A stretch of DNA of 64,000 bases from NCBI RefSeq assembly GCF_028622095.1, contig NZ_CP115165.1, positions 310,001 through 374,000 on the forward strand, written 5' to 3'. The first letter of the stretch is position 1, and every line of letters starts with the position of its first letter. The notes below the pieces were generated by a model that was given only the letters and a program-made list of their open reading frames with translations, did no database searches and was not told where the DNA came from. The translations under genes and the position numbers were made by a program. Positions 1 to 11,222 of the stretch are shown here, in pieces. Origin of the DNA: Deinococcus aquaticus. GTDB taxonomy: Bacteria > Deinococcota > Deinococci > Deinococcales > Deinococcaceae.

Positions 1-2010
1 GCCTTTGCCTGCGCCCCAGAATTCGCGGTACTGCACGGCGGGTTCGCCGCCCAGTCCGGTTTTCACGAGCAGGGATACGGCGGTGCCGCTGCGGATGCCG
101 GCGCGGTTGCTGGGGGTGCTGAAGATGCTGGGGTCGGGCTGGCCGTCGGGGGTGCGTTTGCCGGTTTCGCGGCTGTCGCCGTTCAGGTTGTCGAAGGTCA
201 GGTGGTTGAATTCGTTCAGCAGGGCGCTGCGCATGACCACGAAGCTGGGGTCGCTCAGGTACGAGGAGGGGCTGATGAAGGACACGATGCCGCGCCCGCC
301 CTGCGCGACCTTGCGTTCGGCGATGCGGAAGAAGCGGACGTACAGGTCGTCCAGGTTGAATTTGCGGATGCCCCACTCGGTGACGAGGCCGCGCTTGTAG
401 TGGGCGATCAGGTCGCCTTCCTCGGTCTGGCTGGTGCCGTTGAAGGCGCTGTAGGGGGGGTTGCCCAGGATGACCAGGATGGGGGCGCTTTTCTTGACGT
501 GTTGCGCGGCGTCCTGTTCTGCCTGGAGTTCCGGCATGGACAGCGGTTCGGGGATGGTGTGCCAGTTGGTCAGGGCGTTGGTGAGGTACACGGCGGCGCG
601 TTCGGGCTTTGCGGGGTGGGCGGGGTCGCTGGGGCGCAGGGTGACGCCGTACCGGGCGAGTTGCTGGCTGAGGCGCAGGTGCGCGATGACGTACGGGGCG
701 GGCATGATCTCGAAGCCGATCAGGCGTTCCTTGACGGCGGCGCGCAGGTCGTCCAGGGTGGCGTCGTCGAAGTCGGGCTGGGCCTTTAAGGTGCGCCAGA
801 TGCGGTCGAGGGTGGCGGTCAGGTAGCTGCCGGTGCCGGTGGCGGGATCCAGGACGTACACGCTGGGGTCGGCGAGGCCGAGGGGTAGGTTCAGTTGCTC
901 GCGCAGGGCGGTGTCCACGCGTTCGACCATGTACTGCACGACTTCGGGTGGGGTGTACCACACGCCGAACTGTTTTCTCAGTTCCGGGTCGTACGCGGCG
1001 AGGAACGGTTCGTAGAAGTACTGCACGGCGTCGCCCTGGAATTTCTGCGTGAAGGTGGTCACGTCCACGCGGGCCAGGGTGGCGGCGGTCCGGTCGAGCA
1101 GGTCGGTGAGGTTCAGGCTGTGCTGCGCGGAGGGGTTGGCGAGTTCCCCGAACAGGCGTTGCATGACGGGCAGGTGCAGTTCCCACGCGGCGGCCCGCCA
1201 GTTGAACGGCAGCTGGGGCTGCTGGGCACTGTGCAGCACCCACGCGCTGAACAGGCCGTACCAGAGGGTCTGGATGAGGGTGGAGCGGAAGAAGCGTTCG
1301 CCCTGTTCGTCCTGGAATTGCAGGTCGAGCGCTTCGCTCAGGGCGCGTTTCAGCGGGGCGAGGGCTTCCAGCGGGGTGTGGCTCAGGCGGTGTTTGGCTT
1401 CGCGGGCGTAGCTGGCGAGGAACCACGCGACGCTTTCAGGGGTGCTCAGGGGCGCACCGGTCTGGAGGGCGCGGGTCAGGAATTCCGCGAGGGGCGCGGC
1501 GTGTGCCGACTGGGCGTCCGGGTCGCGCAGCAATGTCCAGAACGCGGCGGCGTTCGGGGCGAGTTCCATGTGTTCCAGCAGTTTCGGCTGGCCGTTCTCG
1601 CGGGTGTACAGCGCGAAGGCGCGCAGGTTCGTGACGAGCACCAGTCCGTACAGGTCGAGGTATTTGGCGACCTGCGTGCCGGTAGCGATATCCGCGACCT
1701 GCTCGGCGGGGGATTTGACTTCCAGCGCGCCCCGGCTGGGCAGCTGGCCGCGCAGGACGTCCTGTTCCTGCCCGCGCTGAAGCTGCCCTGCATCGAAGAA
1801 TCCGCCGTCGGGGATTCCGGCGCCCAGGTTGCTCAGGTGATTCACGGCGTGCACGCGGGGTTTCAGGGTGGCGCCAATACTGCCCAGCAGGCCGAACAGC
1901 GCCGGGTAGTAACTGGTCTCGGCGACGCCTGCGCCGGTGGCGTGCACGGCCCGCACTTCATGGAAGTACGTCTGGACGGCGGTTTCGGCGTTGGGCGTGC
2001 TGGCGGGCAT
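1..2010 (-). CDS. Restriction-modification enzyme: PD-(D/E)XK nuclease fused to N6-adenine methylase (type IIG/ISP-like), 3' end outside window
   Basis: Reading leftwards from the ATG at 2010, the frame stays open for 670 codons to the window edge, so the C-terminal part is missing. Residues 67-68 (PD) and 97-99 (EVK) form a PD-(D/E)XK-like nuclease signature (IPDGG...ALEVKSP). Around residue 390 comes methylase motif I (DPATGTGSYL), and near residue 515 motif IV (GNPPYSAF), typical of Eco57I-like or type ISP enzymes that cut and methylate with one polypeptide. No helicase motif is seen between the two in the visible part. The target-recognition domain should lie beyond the window edge. No separate methylase or specificity gene is visible here. 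Long open frames on the opposite strand are shadows. Inference: it modifies or cuts DNA of a specific asymmetric site; the specificity cannot be read. Confidence 0.85.
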   Translation of the reverse strand, partial: MPASTPNAETAVQTYFHEVRAVHATGAGVAETSYYPALFGLLGSIGATLKPRVHAVNHLSNLGAGIPDGGFFDAGQLQRGQEQDVLRGQLPSRGALEVKSPAEQVADIATGTQVAKYLDLYGLVLVTNLRAFALYTRENGQPKLLEHMELAPNAAAFWTLLRDPDAQSAHAAPLAEFLTRALQTGAPLSTPESVAWFLASYAREAKHRLSHTPLEALAPLKRALSEALDLQFQDEQGERFFRSTLIQTLWYGLFSAWVLHSAQQPQLPFNWRAAAWELHLPVMQRLFGELANPSAQHSLNLTDLLDRTAATLARVDVTTFTQKFQGDAVQYFYEPFLAAYDPELRKQFGVWYTPPEVVQYMVERVDTALREQLNLPLGLADPSVYVLDPATGTGSYLTATLDRIWRTLKAQPDFDDATLDDLRAAVKERLIGFEIMPAPYVIAHLRLSQQLARYGVTLRPSDPAHPAKPERAAVYLTNALTNWHTIPEPLSMPELQAEQDAAQHVKKSAPILVILGNPPYSAFNGTSQTEEGDLIAHYKRGLVTEWGIRKFNLDDLYVRFFRIAERKVAQGGRGIVSFISPSSYLSDPSFVVMRSALLNEFNHLTFDNLNGDSRETGKRTPDGQPDPSIFSTPSNRAGIRSGTAVSLLVKTGLGGEPAVQYREFWGAGKG

Positions 2011-2085
2011 GCCGTCACCGTATCAACTGACCGCGCCCCTGGGGTGCCGGGTTGCGCGCCTATCACGGACAACGGGTGTCCTCCT

Positions 2086-2128
2086 GGCTCCCCCTGGGGG
2101 GAGCTGGCCGCGCAGCGGACTGAGGGGT
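2086..2128 (+). repeat. GC-rich palindromic repeat R2, copy upstream of polX
   Basis: GGCTCCCC followed by GGGGGGAGCTGGCCGCGC and AGCGGACTGAGGGG. The same string, with one change (GCGC to GCAC), occurs inverted at 3923-3985, just after polX, so the gene is bracketed by inverted copies. Confidence 0.6.
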
Positions 2129-2193
2129 CATCTACCGGCCCGGCTGCTCATGGCACGCGGCGCACCTGATGGTCTTCCAGTCACCATCCCCCT

Positions 2194-2199
2194 TACTCT
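2194..2199 (+). promoter_or_regulatory. -10 element TACTCT for leaderless polX
   Basis: TACTCT ends 6 nt before the polX ATG and no Shine-Dalgarno is present. This is the spacing expected when transcription starts at the A of the start codon, as reported for many Deinococcus genes. Confidence 0.5.
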
Positions 2200-2205
2200 G
2201 GGTGC

Positions 2206-3909
<1,704 letters not shown>

Positions 3910-3922
3910 TGCGGTGGGCGAA

Positions 3923-3985
3923 CCCCTCAGTCCGCTGTGCGGCCAGCTCCCCTCTCCTGCGGAGCTTTGCAAGTCAAGGGGAGCC
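3923..3985 (-). repeat. Repeat R2, inverted copy downstream of polX
   Basis: The reverse complement reads GGCTCCCCTTGACTTGC, then GGGGAGCTGGCCGCACAGCG and GACTGAGGGG, matching 2086-2128 in opposite orientation. It may form a hairpin in the polX 3' UTR. Confidence 0.6.
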
Positions 3986-4000
3986 AACAAGCAGCTCATT

Positions 4001-4062
4001 GCCTCCCCTTGAGGGGACTCGCAGAGCTGCGCAGCAGAGGTGCCCTGGAGGGGCGGAGGGGT
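4001..4062 (+). repeat. GC-rich repeat R2-like, type b copy 1
   Basis: GCCTCCCCTTGAGGGGACTC, then GCAGAGCTGCGCAGCAGAGG and TGCCCTGGAGGGGCGGAGGGG. A near-identical string lies at 16635-16697. The central GCAGAGCTGCG and the flanking CCCC/GGGG runs can fold back, as in REP-type elements. Confidence 0.6.
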
Positions 4063-4097
4063 TCGTACGGCGCGCCGACTTCCCAGTTCCCCCTACC

Positions 4098-5078
4098 TCA
4101 CCCGTACCGTTTTTCCAGTAGTCCGCTCAGGGCGGCCCATTCGGCCTGTTTGCCGTCGGGGAGTTGCCGGGCGAGGTTGCCGAGGTAGCGGGGCAGGTGG
4201 GTGCGGGTCAGCGCGTCGGGGTCGAGGCCGAGTTCGCTGGCGGCTTCGGGGATCAGGATGTCGGCCATGGGGCCGATGAGGCGGGTGAGGTTCCAGTGCA
4301 GGTCTTCCAGGAAGGGGGGGCCGAGGGGGGGTTCGGGCCGTTCGGGGTGGCCGAGGGCGCGTTCCAGGGTGCCGCCTTCGGTGGTCTGGTCGAGCATGTG
4401 GTCGAACGCCTGCGTGGCGGCGTGGGGGTCGCGGCGGATGATGCCGTGGATGATCTGTTCGTGCGTGGTGTACAGGGCGGGGAAGCGGCCGGCGAGCATC
4501 AGGTCGGTGCTGATGGCGCGCAGCAGGTTCGCCAGGGGCATGTGGATAGCGCGCAGGAGGCGCAGCACGACGGGGTTCCCGGCGGCCTGGGCGATGGCCA
4601 TGTGCAGGGCGAGGTCGGCCTGGATGAACGCTTCGGGTTCGCCCTGCGCGTCGCGCATGCGGTGCAGGTGCTCCAGCAGGTCGGCGTGCTGTTCGGGCGT
4701 GGCGTGCCGGGCGGCGCGGGCAATCGTGTAGTGTTCGAGGGCCTGCCGGGTATCGAGGAAGGCGTGCGCTTCGGTCTCGTCGTGCACGGCGCCCAGCCAG
4801 AGGTTGATGCTGGGGGCCTGCTGCGTGACGGGCAGGATGACGGTGCCCCGGCCGGGGCGGGCGTCGAGGACGCCGCTGGCGGAGAGGATGGAGATCGCTT
4901 CGCGGACGGCGGCGACGCTGGTGCCGTACTGCTGCGCGAGTTCCCGCTGGCTGGGGAGGGTGTCGCCGGGTTTCAGGCGGCCGTCGAGCAGGAGTTCTTG
5001 CAGGTGCGCGGCAATGTGTTCGCCCAGGGAGCGTTTTTCGAGGGTGTCGGCGGTGAAGGTGGGGGCCGGGTCGCTCAT
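4098..5078 (-). CDS. GntR-family (FadR subfamily) transcriptional regulator
   Basis: 326 aa from ATG 5078, which overlaps the stop of the upstream HAMP gene (ATGA). The N-terminal winged helix is recognisable (SLGEHIAAHLQELLLDG, PSQRELAQQYGTS, VREAISILSASGVL, RPGRGT). An FCD-type helical effector domain follows, with a D..LH motif (ADLALHMAIAQ) and a later histidine (TTHEQIIHGI) at positions that bind metal or carboxylate ligands in this family. The last 90 or so residues after the FCD domain (from LERALGHPE) form an extension not usual for FadR-type regulators. Repression of the divergent liv operon is an inference from position; a palindrome between them (6153-6169) is a plausible operator. 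Confidence 0.88.
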   Translation of the reverse strand: MSDPAPTFTADTLEKRSLGEHIAAHLQELLLDGRLKPGDTLPSQRELAQQYGTSVAAVREAISILSASGVLDARPGRGTVILPVTQQAPSINLWLGAVHDETEAHAFLDTRQALEHYTIARAARHATPEQHADLLEHLHRMRDAQGEPEAFIQADLALHMAIAQAAGNPVVLRLLRAIHMPLANLLRAISTDLMLAGRFPALYTTHEQIIHGIIRRDPHAATQAFDHMLDQTTEGGTLERALGHPERPEPPLGPPFLEDLHWNLTRLIGPMADILIPEAASELGLDPDALTRTHLPRYLGNLARQLPDGKQAEWAALSGLLEKRYG

Positions 5079-6025
5079 GGGCGGTTTCCGGGGCGCAGGC
5101 GGGTCAGGGCGAGGTGCAGGCTGACGCGCAGGCGTTCGATGGCGGTGATCAGGTCCGTGAGTTCGTCGGGTCGGCCGCCGGGGGTGACGGTGATGGGGTC
5201 GCCCAGGTGCCCGAGGCTGGCGTGCTGCGCGGCGTCCGTGATGGCCAGGATGACGCGCAGGGGGCGGCGCATGGCGCGCCACGCGGCGTACGCGGCGATC
5301 AGGGCGGTGACGGCGCAGGCGAGCAGCACGAGGTGCAGTTGCCGTTGCAGGGCGAGGTTCATGTCGTTCAGGGTGACGCCGATGCCCAGGCGGAACAGCA
5401 GCTGCCCGGGGGGGGCGGGGTCGCCGGGGAGGCGCAGGGTGCGGGTGCCGAACGGCGTTTCGTACACGTCCAGGGTGGTCAGTTCGTAGGTGGTGGGGTG
5501 TCCGCCGGCGGCTTGCAGGGTGCCGAGGCGGGCCTGCAGGTGGTCGCGGACGCTGGGGGGCGTGCCGGGTTGCAGGGCGTTCAGGGCGCTCTGGTAGGCG
5601 TCGGCACGGGTGTCGGGGAGGGTCAGGTGGGTCTGGCCAGGGTGGGCGCGCTGGTGGGTGTCGAGCTGGGCGCGCAGGTGCCAGTCGGTGTCGGGGGTGT
5701 CACTGGTGAAGAAGCGGGGGGTGTTCCCGGCAGGTTGTACGTCCACGAAGGCCACGTCGGGTGCGGAGACGGCGGCGCGTAGTTGCGTGGCGACAAGGTT
5801 CAGGTCCTGCACGTCCAGGGTGGAGGCGAGCAGGCTGGCGGCGGTGTGGCTGACGGCGCGGGAGATGGTGTCCAGTTCCGCGCGGCGTTGCAGGGTGAGG
5901 ATCAGGGTGATGAGCAGTCCCAGGGTCAGGACGGGCAGGACCGTGATCAGCAGGGCCTTGGTGCGCAGGCTGGGCCGGCGGGGGGCGGGGGGGGCAGCGT
6001 GGGTGGCGGGGCGGGTGGCGGTCAT
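5075..6025 (-). CDS. Membrane protein with extracytoplasmic sensor-like domain and terminal HAMP domain
   Basis: 316 aa from ATG 6025, preceded by GGAG at 6-nt spacing. A basic N-terminus leads to one membrane segment (about residues 24-45), an extracytoplasmic region of about 190 residues, a second membrane segment (about 240-262, LVLLACAVTALIAAYAAW), and a HAMP-like linker starting at RRPLRVILAITDAA. The protein then ends about 55 residues later, with no kinase, GGDEF or methyl-accepting domain. Its stop overlaps the start of the GntR gene by ATGA, so the two are translationally coupled. Inference: it is a truncated-type sensor that works with the regulator; the ligand is unknown. Confidence 0.75.
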   Translation of the reverse strand: MTATRPATHAAPPAPRRPSLRTKALLITVLPVLTLGLLITLILTLQRRAELDTISRAVSHTAASLLASTLDVQDLNLVATQLRAAVSAPDVAFVDVQPAGNTPRFFTSDTPDTDWHLRAQLDTHQRAHPGQTHLTLPDTRADAYQSALNALQPGTPPSVRDHLQARLGTLQAAGGHPTTYELTTLDVYETPFGTRTLRLPGDPAPPGQLLFRLGIGVTLNDMNLALQRQLHLVLLACAVTALIAAYAAWRAMRRPLRVILAITDAAQHASLGHLGDPITVTPGGRPDELTDLITAIERLRVSLHLALTRLRPGNRP

Positions 6026-6152
6026 GCGCGCTCCGGGAGGCTGAAGGCGGGGAGTGGACTGCGGCAACTGCGGCGGGAACTGGGTCGGTGAATCAGGGTG
6101 AGTCTGGCAGAGAGGCGGCCGGTTGGGGGCAGGTCCACACGGATCCACAAAG

Positions 6153-6169
6153 AATGAACCGGGTTCATT
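6153..6169. promoter_or_regulatory. Perfect palindrome AATGAACC-G-GGTTCATT, candidate operator
   Basis: An 8-bp perfect inverted repeat around one G lies between the divergent HAMP-gntR and liv units, 19 bp upstream of the liv -35 box. The size and symmetry suit a dimeric winged-helix regulator. Binding by the adjacent GntR protein is inference. Confidence 0.5.
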
Positions 6170-6188
6170 GATCTGAACATTCGAACAG

Positions 6189-6218
6189 TTGACTTGAAAG
6201 GTGAGGCCAGCCTACACT
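6189..6218 (+). promoter_or_regulatory. Promoter of the liv operon
   Basis: The -35 TTGACT at 6189-6194, an 18-bp spacer and the -10 TACACT at 6213-6218 give a strong sigma-70-type promoter. Transcription should start near 6224, leaving a leader of about 110 nt before livJ. The rest of 6026-6336 shows no gene; an in-frame GTG at 6223 exists but see the rejected items. Confidence 0.75.
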
Positions 6219-6336
6219 CGCCGTGTCCCACAACACAAGCCCGCTGCGCCCGGCACCGACGCCGCGCCCCCGCAGCGGACCGCGTTTCAGCGTGGCCCGG
6301 AGACACCGGCCTGCCGCGCCTGCACAAGGAGTCGCC

Positions 6337-7536
6337 ATGCGTCACCCTGCTCAACGCCGTTCCCAGTTGCCGTCATTCGCCCATCCCGCCCTGGGGGCCA
6401 CGCTGGCCCTGAGCCTGAGCCTCGGCGCTCAGGCGCAGAAGGTCGAGACCATCAGTATCGGGGTGGCGGTCGCGCAGACCAGCAACACCGCCCTGCTGGG
6501 CCAGGAGCAGGTGATCGGCGCGAAATTCGCCGAGAAGTTCCTGAACGGCCGGGGCGGCATCAACGGCACGCCCTTCAAACTGGTCTTCCAGGACACCGGC
6601 GGGGACGAGGCCGGCGCCATCAACGCCTTCCAGAACCTGATCACCAAGGACCGCGTGCTGGGCATCGTCGGGCCGACCCTGTCGCAGCAGGCTTTCGCGT
6701 CTGATCCCATCGCCGAGCGCGCCAAAGTACCGGTCCTGGGGCCCAGCAACACCGCCAAGGGCATCCCGCAGATCGGGAACTTCATCGCGCGGGTGTCGGC
6801 GCCGGTGGCCGTCGTCGCGCCGAACGCCGTGCGGCAGGCCCTGAAACTCGACCCCAAGATCAAGGAAGTTGCCGTGCTGTACGCGCAGAACGACGCCTTC
6901 TCGACCAGCGAGACCGGCACCTTCCAGCAGACCGCCAAGGACCAGGGCCTGACCGTCGCCACCGTGCAGAAGTTCCAGACGACCGACACGGACTTCACCA
7001 CGCAGGTCACGGCCGTCCTGAACGCCAAGGTGGACCTCGTGATCATCTCCGGCCTCGCGGCGGACGGCGGGAACCTCGTCAAGCAGCTCAGGCAGCTGGG
7101 GTACAAGGGCCTGATCATCGGCGGGAACGGCCTGAACACCAGCAACATGTTCCCCGTCTGCCAGAAACTCTGCGACGGCGTGATCATCGCGCAGGCGTAC
7201 AGCCCCGCGCAGCCCAGCGCCGCCAATCAGGTGTTCGTCAAGGAGTACACCGCACAGTACAAGAAAGCCCCGCCGCAGTTCGCCGCGCAGGCCTACGCAG
7301 GTGTGCAGGTCATGGTCGAGGCCCTGAAAGTCATCGACCGGAAGAAGAAGCTGAACACCTGGGACCTGGACGACCTGCGCGCGGAACTGAACAAGCAGAT
7401 CCTGCTCGGGAAGTACAGCACGCCGCTGGGCCCCATCGCGTTCGATAAGGAAGGCGAGGTCATCCAGAAGGAGTTCTACGTCGCGCAGATCAGGATGAAG
7501 GACGCCAAGACCGGCTCGTTCGTGTACCTGAAGTAA
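6337..7536 (+). CDS. livJ: Branched-chain amino acid ABC transporter, substrate-binding protein
   Basis: 399 aa. The start at 6337 is chosen because AAGGAG lies 7 nt upstream and a signal peptide follows directly (basic MRHPAQRRS, then ATLALSLSLGAQA, cleavage near residue 33). The mature part is a type I periplasmic-binding fold of the Leu/Ile/Val family (IGVAVAQTSNTALLGQEQ; FLNGRGGINGTPF; QDTGGDEAGAINAFQNLI; VLGPSNTAKGIPQ). It captures the amino acid outside the membrane and delivers it to LivHM. First gene of livJHMGF. A hairpin follows it (7587-7614). Exact substrate within the amino acid/amide/urea range cannot be fixed from sequence. Confidence 0.92.
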   Translation: MRHPAQRRSQLPSFAHPALGATLALSLSLGAQAQKVETISIGVAVAQTSNTALLGQEQVIGAKFAEKFLNGRGGINGTPFKLVFQDTGGDEAGAINAFQNLITKDRVLGIVGPTLSQQAFASDPIAERAKVPVLGPSNTAKGIPQIGNFIARVSAPVAVVAPNAVRQALKLDPKIKEVAVLYAQNDAFSTSETGTFQQTAKDQGLTVATVQKFQTTDTDFTTQVTAVLNAKVDLVIISGLAADGGNLVKQLRQLGYKGLIIGGNGLNTSNMFPVCQKLCDGVIIAQAYSPAQPSAANQVFVKEYTAQYKKAPPQFAAQAYAGVQVMVEALKVIDRKKKLNTWDLDDLRAELNKQILLGKYSTPLGPIAFDKEGEVIQKEFYVAQIRMKDAKTGSFVYLK

Positions 7537-7586
7537 GCCGCAGCCTCAGGCCCGGCCGGCCCCCTGCCGCCGGGTCACGTCCTTCC

Positions 7587-7614
7587 CCGCCGTCAGCCCC
7601 TGGACGCTGACGGC
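7587..7614 (+). terminator. Intercistronic hairpin after livJ
   Basis: CGCCGTCAGC and GCTGACGGCG form a perfect 10-bp stem with an 8-nt loop, followed by TTCTCC. It lacks a long U-run, so it more likely attenuates transcription or protects the livJ 3' end, keeping binding protein in excess over the permeases. Confidence 0.6.
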
Positions 7615-7635
7615 GTTCTCCTGAAAGGAGCTTTC

Positions 7636-8610
7636 ATGGAGCTGAGTCAGTTCATTCAGAACCTCATGAACGGCCTGGCGATCGGGAGCGTGTACGCCAT
7701 CTTCGCGCTGGGGTACACGCTGGTGTTCTCGATTCTGGGCATCATCAACTTCGCGCACGGGGCGGTGTTCACGCTGGGCGCGTACTTCACGTACACGCTG
7801 GTCGTGGGGCAGTTCGAGAACAACGGGCTGCTCAAGGGCGTGAACCTGTTCCCGGACGGTTCGCCCTTCTCGGGGCAGCCGCTGACCTTCGCGCTGGCCA
7901 CGCTGCTGGGCGCCACCCTGGCGGGGCTGGTCGCCGTGCTGATCGAGCGGCTGGCGTTCCGGCCCATGCGCTCGCGCGGCGCCGATCCGCTGCTGGCGCT
8001 GGTCAGTTCGCTGGGCGTGGCGCTGGTCATCGTGAACCTTATCCAGCTTCTTGTGGGCGCGGAAATCTACAACTTCCCGTCGGACGCGTACGGGGACACG
8101 CCGCCCGCGCTGTCGTTCACGCTGGGCGGCAAGATCGTCATCATCCGCACCGTGCAGGTCATCATCTTCGCGGTCAGTCTGGTCATGCTGGCCGTGCTGG
8201 GGTACGTGATCGGCCGCACGAAAATCGGCAAGGCGCTGCGGGCCGTGGCGGAAAGCCCCACGACCGCCAGCCTGCTGGGCATCAGCGTGGACCGCTTCAT
8301 CCTGATCACGTTCTTCCTGTCCGGCTTCCTGGGCGGACTGGCGGGCACGCTGGTCGGCACGGCGTTCGGCGTGGCCGGCCCGTACTTCGGGGTGGTGTAC
8401 GGCCTCAAGGGCCTCGCCGTGATCGTGCTGGGCGGCCTGGGCAGCATTCCCGGCGCGGTGCTAGGCGGACTGGTGATCGGGCTGGCCGAGGCCTTCGTGC
8501 CCTCCGAGTACTCGGCGTACAAGGACGCCGTGGCGTTCGCGCTGCTGTTCGTCATCCTGCTCGTGCGGCCCCAGGGGCTGCTGGGCCGCAGCGCCATCCA
8601 GAAGGTGTAA
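7636..8610 (+). CDS. livH: Branched-chain amino acid ABC transporter permease LivH
   Basis: 324 aa with AAAGGAG upstream. Hydrophobic throughout, with the LivH hallmarks: opening NGLAIGSVYAIFALGYTLVF, then GIINFAHGAVFTLGAYF, the coupling region near GKALRAVAESPTTASLLGI and the closing LGGLGSIPGAVLGGLVIGL. An extra loop of about 25 residues (GQFENNGLLKGVNLFPDGS) lies after the second membrane segment. It forms the inner-membrane channel with LivM. Two bases separate its stop from livM. Confidence 0.93.
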   Translation: MELSQFIQNLMNGLAIGSVYAIFALGYTLVFSILGIINFAHGAVFTLGAYFTYTLVVGQFENNGLLKGVNLFPDGSPFSGQPLTFALATLLGATLAGLVAVLIERLAFRPMRSRGADPLLALVSSLGVALVIVNLIQLLVGAEIYNFPSDAYGDTPPALSFTLGGKIVIIRTVQVIIFAVSLVMLAVLGYVIGRTKIGKALRAVAESPTTASLLGISVDRFILITFFLSGFLGGLAGTLVGTAFGVAGPYFGVVYGLKGLAVIVLGGLGSIPGAVLGGLVIGLAEAFVPSEYSAYKDAVAFALLFVILLVRPQGLLGRSAIQKV

Positions 8611-8612
8611 GC

Positions 8613-9538
8613 ATGACTGATTTCCTCTCGACGTACGGGTTCCTGATCGTGACCATGTTGCAGGCAGGCCTGCTGGGCCTGAGTCTGTACTTCCCGTTGC
8701 AGGCAGGGCAACTGAGCCTCGCCAGTCCCGGGTTCTACTCGCTGGGCGGGTACGTGGCCGCCATCCTGCTGACCAACCCGGCCTTCGCGGGCCTGCGCGA
8801 CACGCTGGGGAACGCCATGTTCCCGCTGACGTGGCTGGTCGCGGCAGTCCTGGCGGGCCTGCTGGGGCTGCTGGTGGGCGTCCCGGCGCTGCGGCTGCGC
8901 GGTATCTATCTGGCGCTGGCGACCATCGCGTTCGTGGAGATCCTGCGTGTCATCAGCCTGAACCTGAGCGTCACGGGCGGGGCCATCGGACTGTTCGGAA
9001 TTCCGCAGCCGTTCGGGATCGTCGACCGCTGGCAGTACGTGTTCATCTTCGGGCCGCTGCTGATCCTGACCCTGCTGTTCGCGCGGCAGATGGAACGCTC
9101 GCGCGTGGGCCGCGCCCTGCGCGCCATCCGCGAGGACGAACTGGCCGCCGACGCCATGGGCGTGCCGCCCACGCGGTACAAGGTACTGGCCTTCGTGACC
9201 GGCGCGGTCCTGGCAGGCATCGTGGGCTCCATGAGCGCGCCGCTGCTCAGCTCGTGGAACGCCCGGCAGGGCACCTTCGACGCCAGCATCGCCATCCTGG
9301 CCTTCGTGCTGATCGGCGGGAGCCGCAACATCTGGGGCCCGGTGGTAGGCGGCGCGCTGCTGACCGCCGTGCCGGAAGTGCTGCGCTTCCTCGCGGACTG
9401 GCGACTGGTGATCAACGGGCTGGTGCTGGTCGTGGCGAGCCTGTACCTGCCGCAGGGCATCGTGGGCGCACTGGAGAAACTGGGCCGTCCCCGACCGCCG
9501 CAGCGGCCCACACCAGTCAAGCCCGCCGAGGTGACGCC

Positions 9539-9542
<4 letters not shown>
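8613..9542 (+). CDS. livM: Branched-chain amino acid ABC transporter permease LivM
   Basis: 309 aa, multi-spanning. LivM-type features: [19 protein letters not shown] near the N-terminus, [20 protein letters not shown], the EAA-like coupling loop [20 protein letters not shown] (about residues 164-183), and [21 protein letters not shown]. Hydrophilic proline-rich tail ([16 protein letters not shown]). Partner of LivH; its TGA overlaps the livG ATG (ATGA), indicating coupled translation. Confidence 0.93.
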
Positions 9543-10318
<776 letters not shown>

Positions 10319-10459
10319 TGCAGAGCACGTCCATTCCCCGGATTCAGGGAACCCCGCCCCGAACCCGCTCCACTTCCGCGCCCCGCCTTCTGTTCCTGCT
10401 CGCATCCGCTCGGAGGGCCGCCGCACAAACGCGTCAGCCCCCGGAAGGAGGCGAGTGAG

Positions 10460-11167
10460 ATGGCACTCCTTGAAATCGAGAACCTGAGCGTGAACTACGG
10501 CGCCATCCAGGCCGTGCGGGGCCTGTCCCTGACCGTCGAGGAGGGCGAGGTCGTCACCCTGATCGGCGCGAACGGCGCGGGCAAGACCACCACGCTGCGC
10601 GCCGTCTCGCGGCTCATGAAGCCCCTGTCGGGCACCATCCGCTTCGGGGGGCGCGACATCACGCGCCTGCCCGCCGACGAGGCCGTGAAACTCGGCATCG
10701 CGCAGAGCCCCGAGGGACGGCAGGTGCTGGCCCGGCAGAGCATCCAGGACAACCTGGAACTCGGCGCGTACACCCGCCGCGGCCCCAGCGTGAAGGCCGA
10801 CATGTACGAGATGTACGAACGGTTCCCGCGACTGGGCGAACGCAGGGACCAGCTGGCAGGCACGCTGTCCGGCGGCGAGCAGCAGATGCTGGCCATCGCC
10901 CGCGCCCTGATGAGCCGCCCTAAGCTGCTGCTGCTGGACGAACCGTCGCTGGGCCTCGCCCCGATCATCGTGCGCGAGATCTTCAGCATCATCCGCGACC
11001 TGAACGCGCAGGGCACCACCATCCTGCTGGTCGAGCAGAACGCCAAACTCGCCATGAACGCCTCGCACCGCACGTACGTGCTGGAAGCCGGGCAGATGAC
11101 CTTCACGGGCGACAGCGCCCAGCTCGTCAACGACGAGCGCGTGCTACACGCCTACCTGGGCGGGTAG
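10460..11167 (+). CDS. livF: Branched-chain amino acid ABC transporter ATPase LivF
   Basis: 235 aa with a strong GGAGG 8 nt upstream. Walker A GANGAGKTT, signature LSGGEQQMLAIARAL, Walker B LLLLDEPSLGLAP, H-switch region LLVEQNAKLAM, and a LivF-type end (DERVLHAYLGG). A 141-nt gap with no convincing gene separates it from livG, unusual in an otherwise tightly packed operon. Last gene of the liv operon; a convergent hairpin follows. Confidence 0.94.
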   Translation: MALLEIENLSVNYGAIQAVRGLSLTVEEGEVVTLIGANGAGKTTTLRAVSRLMKPLSGTIRFGGRDITRLPADEAVKLGIAQSPEGRQVLARQSIQDNLELGAYTRRGPSVKADMYEMYERFPRLGERRDQLAGTLSGGEQQMLAIARALMSRPKLLLLDEPSLGLAPIIVREIFSIIRDLNAQGTTILLVEQNAKLAMNASHRTYVLEAGQMTFTGDSAQLVNDERVLHAYLGG

Positions 11168-11183
11168 AGGCGGCCGCCAGGGG

Positions 11184-11212
11184 CGGGCCGGACCGTATGG
11201 CGCTCCGGCCCG
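11184..11212. terminator. Hairpin between convergent livF and DUF4388 gene
   Basis: CGGGCCGGA and TCCGGCCCG pair perfectly over 9 bp with an 11-nt loop. It lies between converging genes and could end both transcripts, though a U-run is lacking. Confidence 0.5.
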
Positions 11213-11222
11213 TTCCCACTCG

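Noticed and set aside
895..2169. Long plus-strand frame opposite the restriction enzyme
   Set aside because: Antisense shadow; the minus frame has clear nuclease and methylase motifs.
6223..6336. Leaderless in-frame GTG extension of livJ
   Set aside because: A GTG lies 4 nt after the -10, but it would put 38 residues before an excellent signal peptide that already has its own AAGGAG site at 6337.
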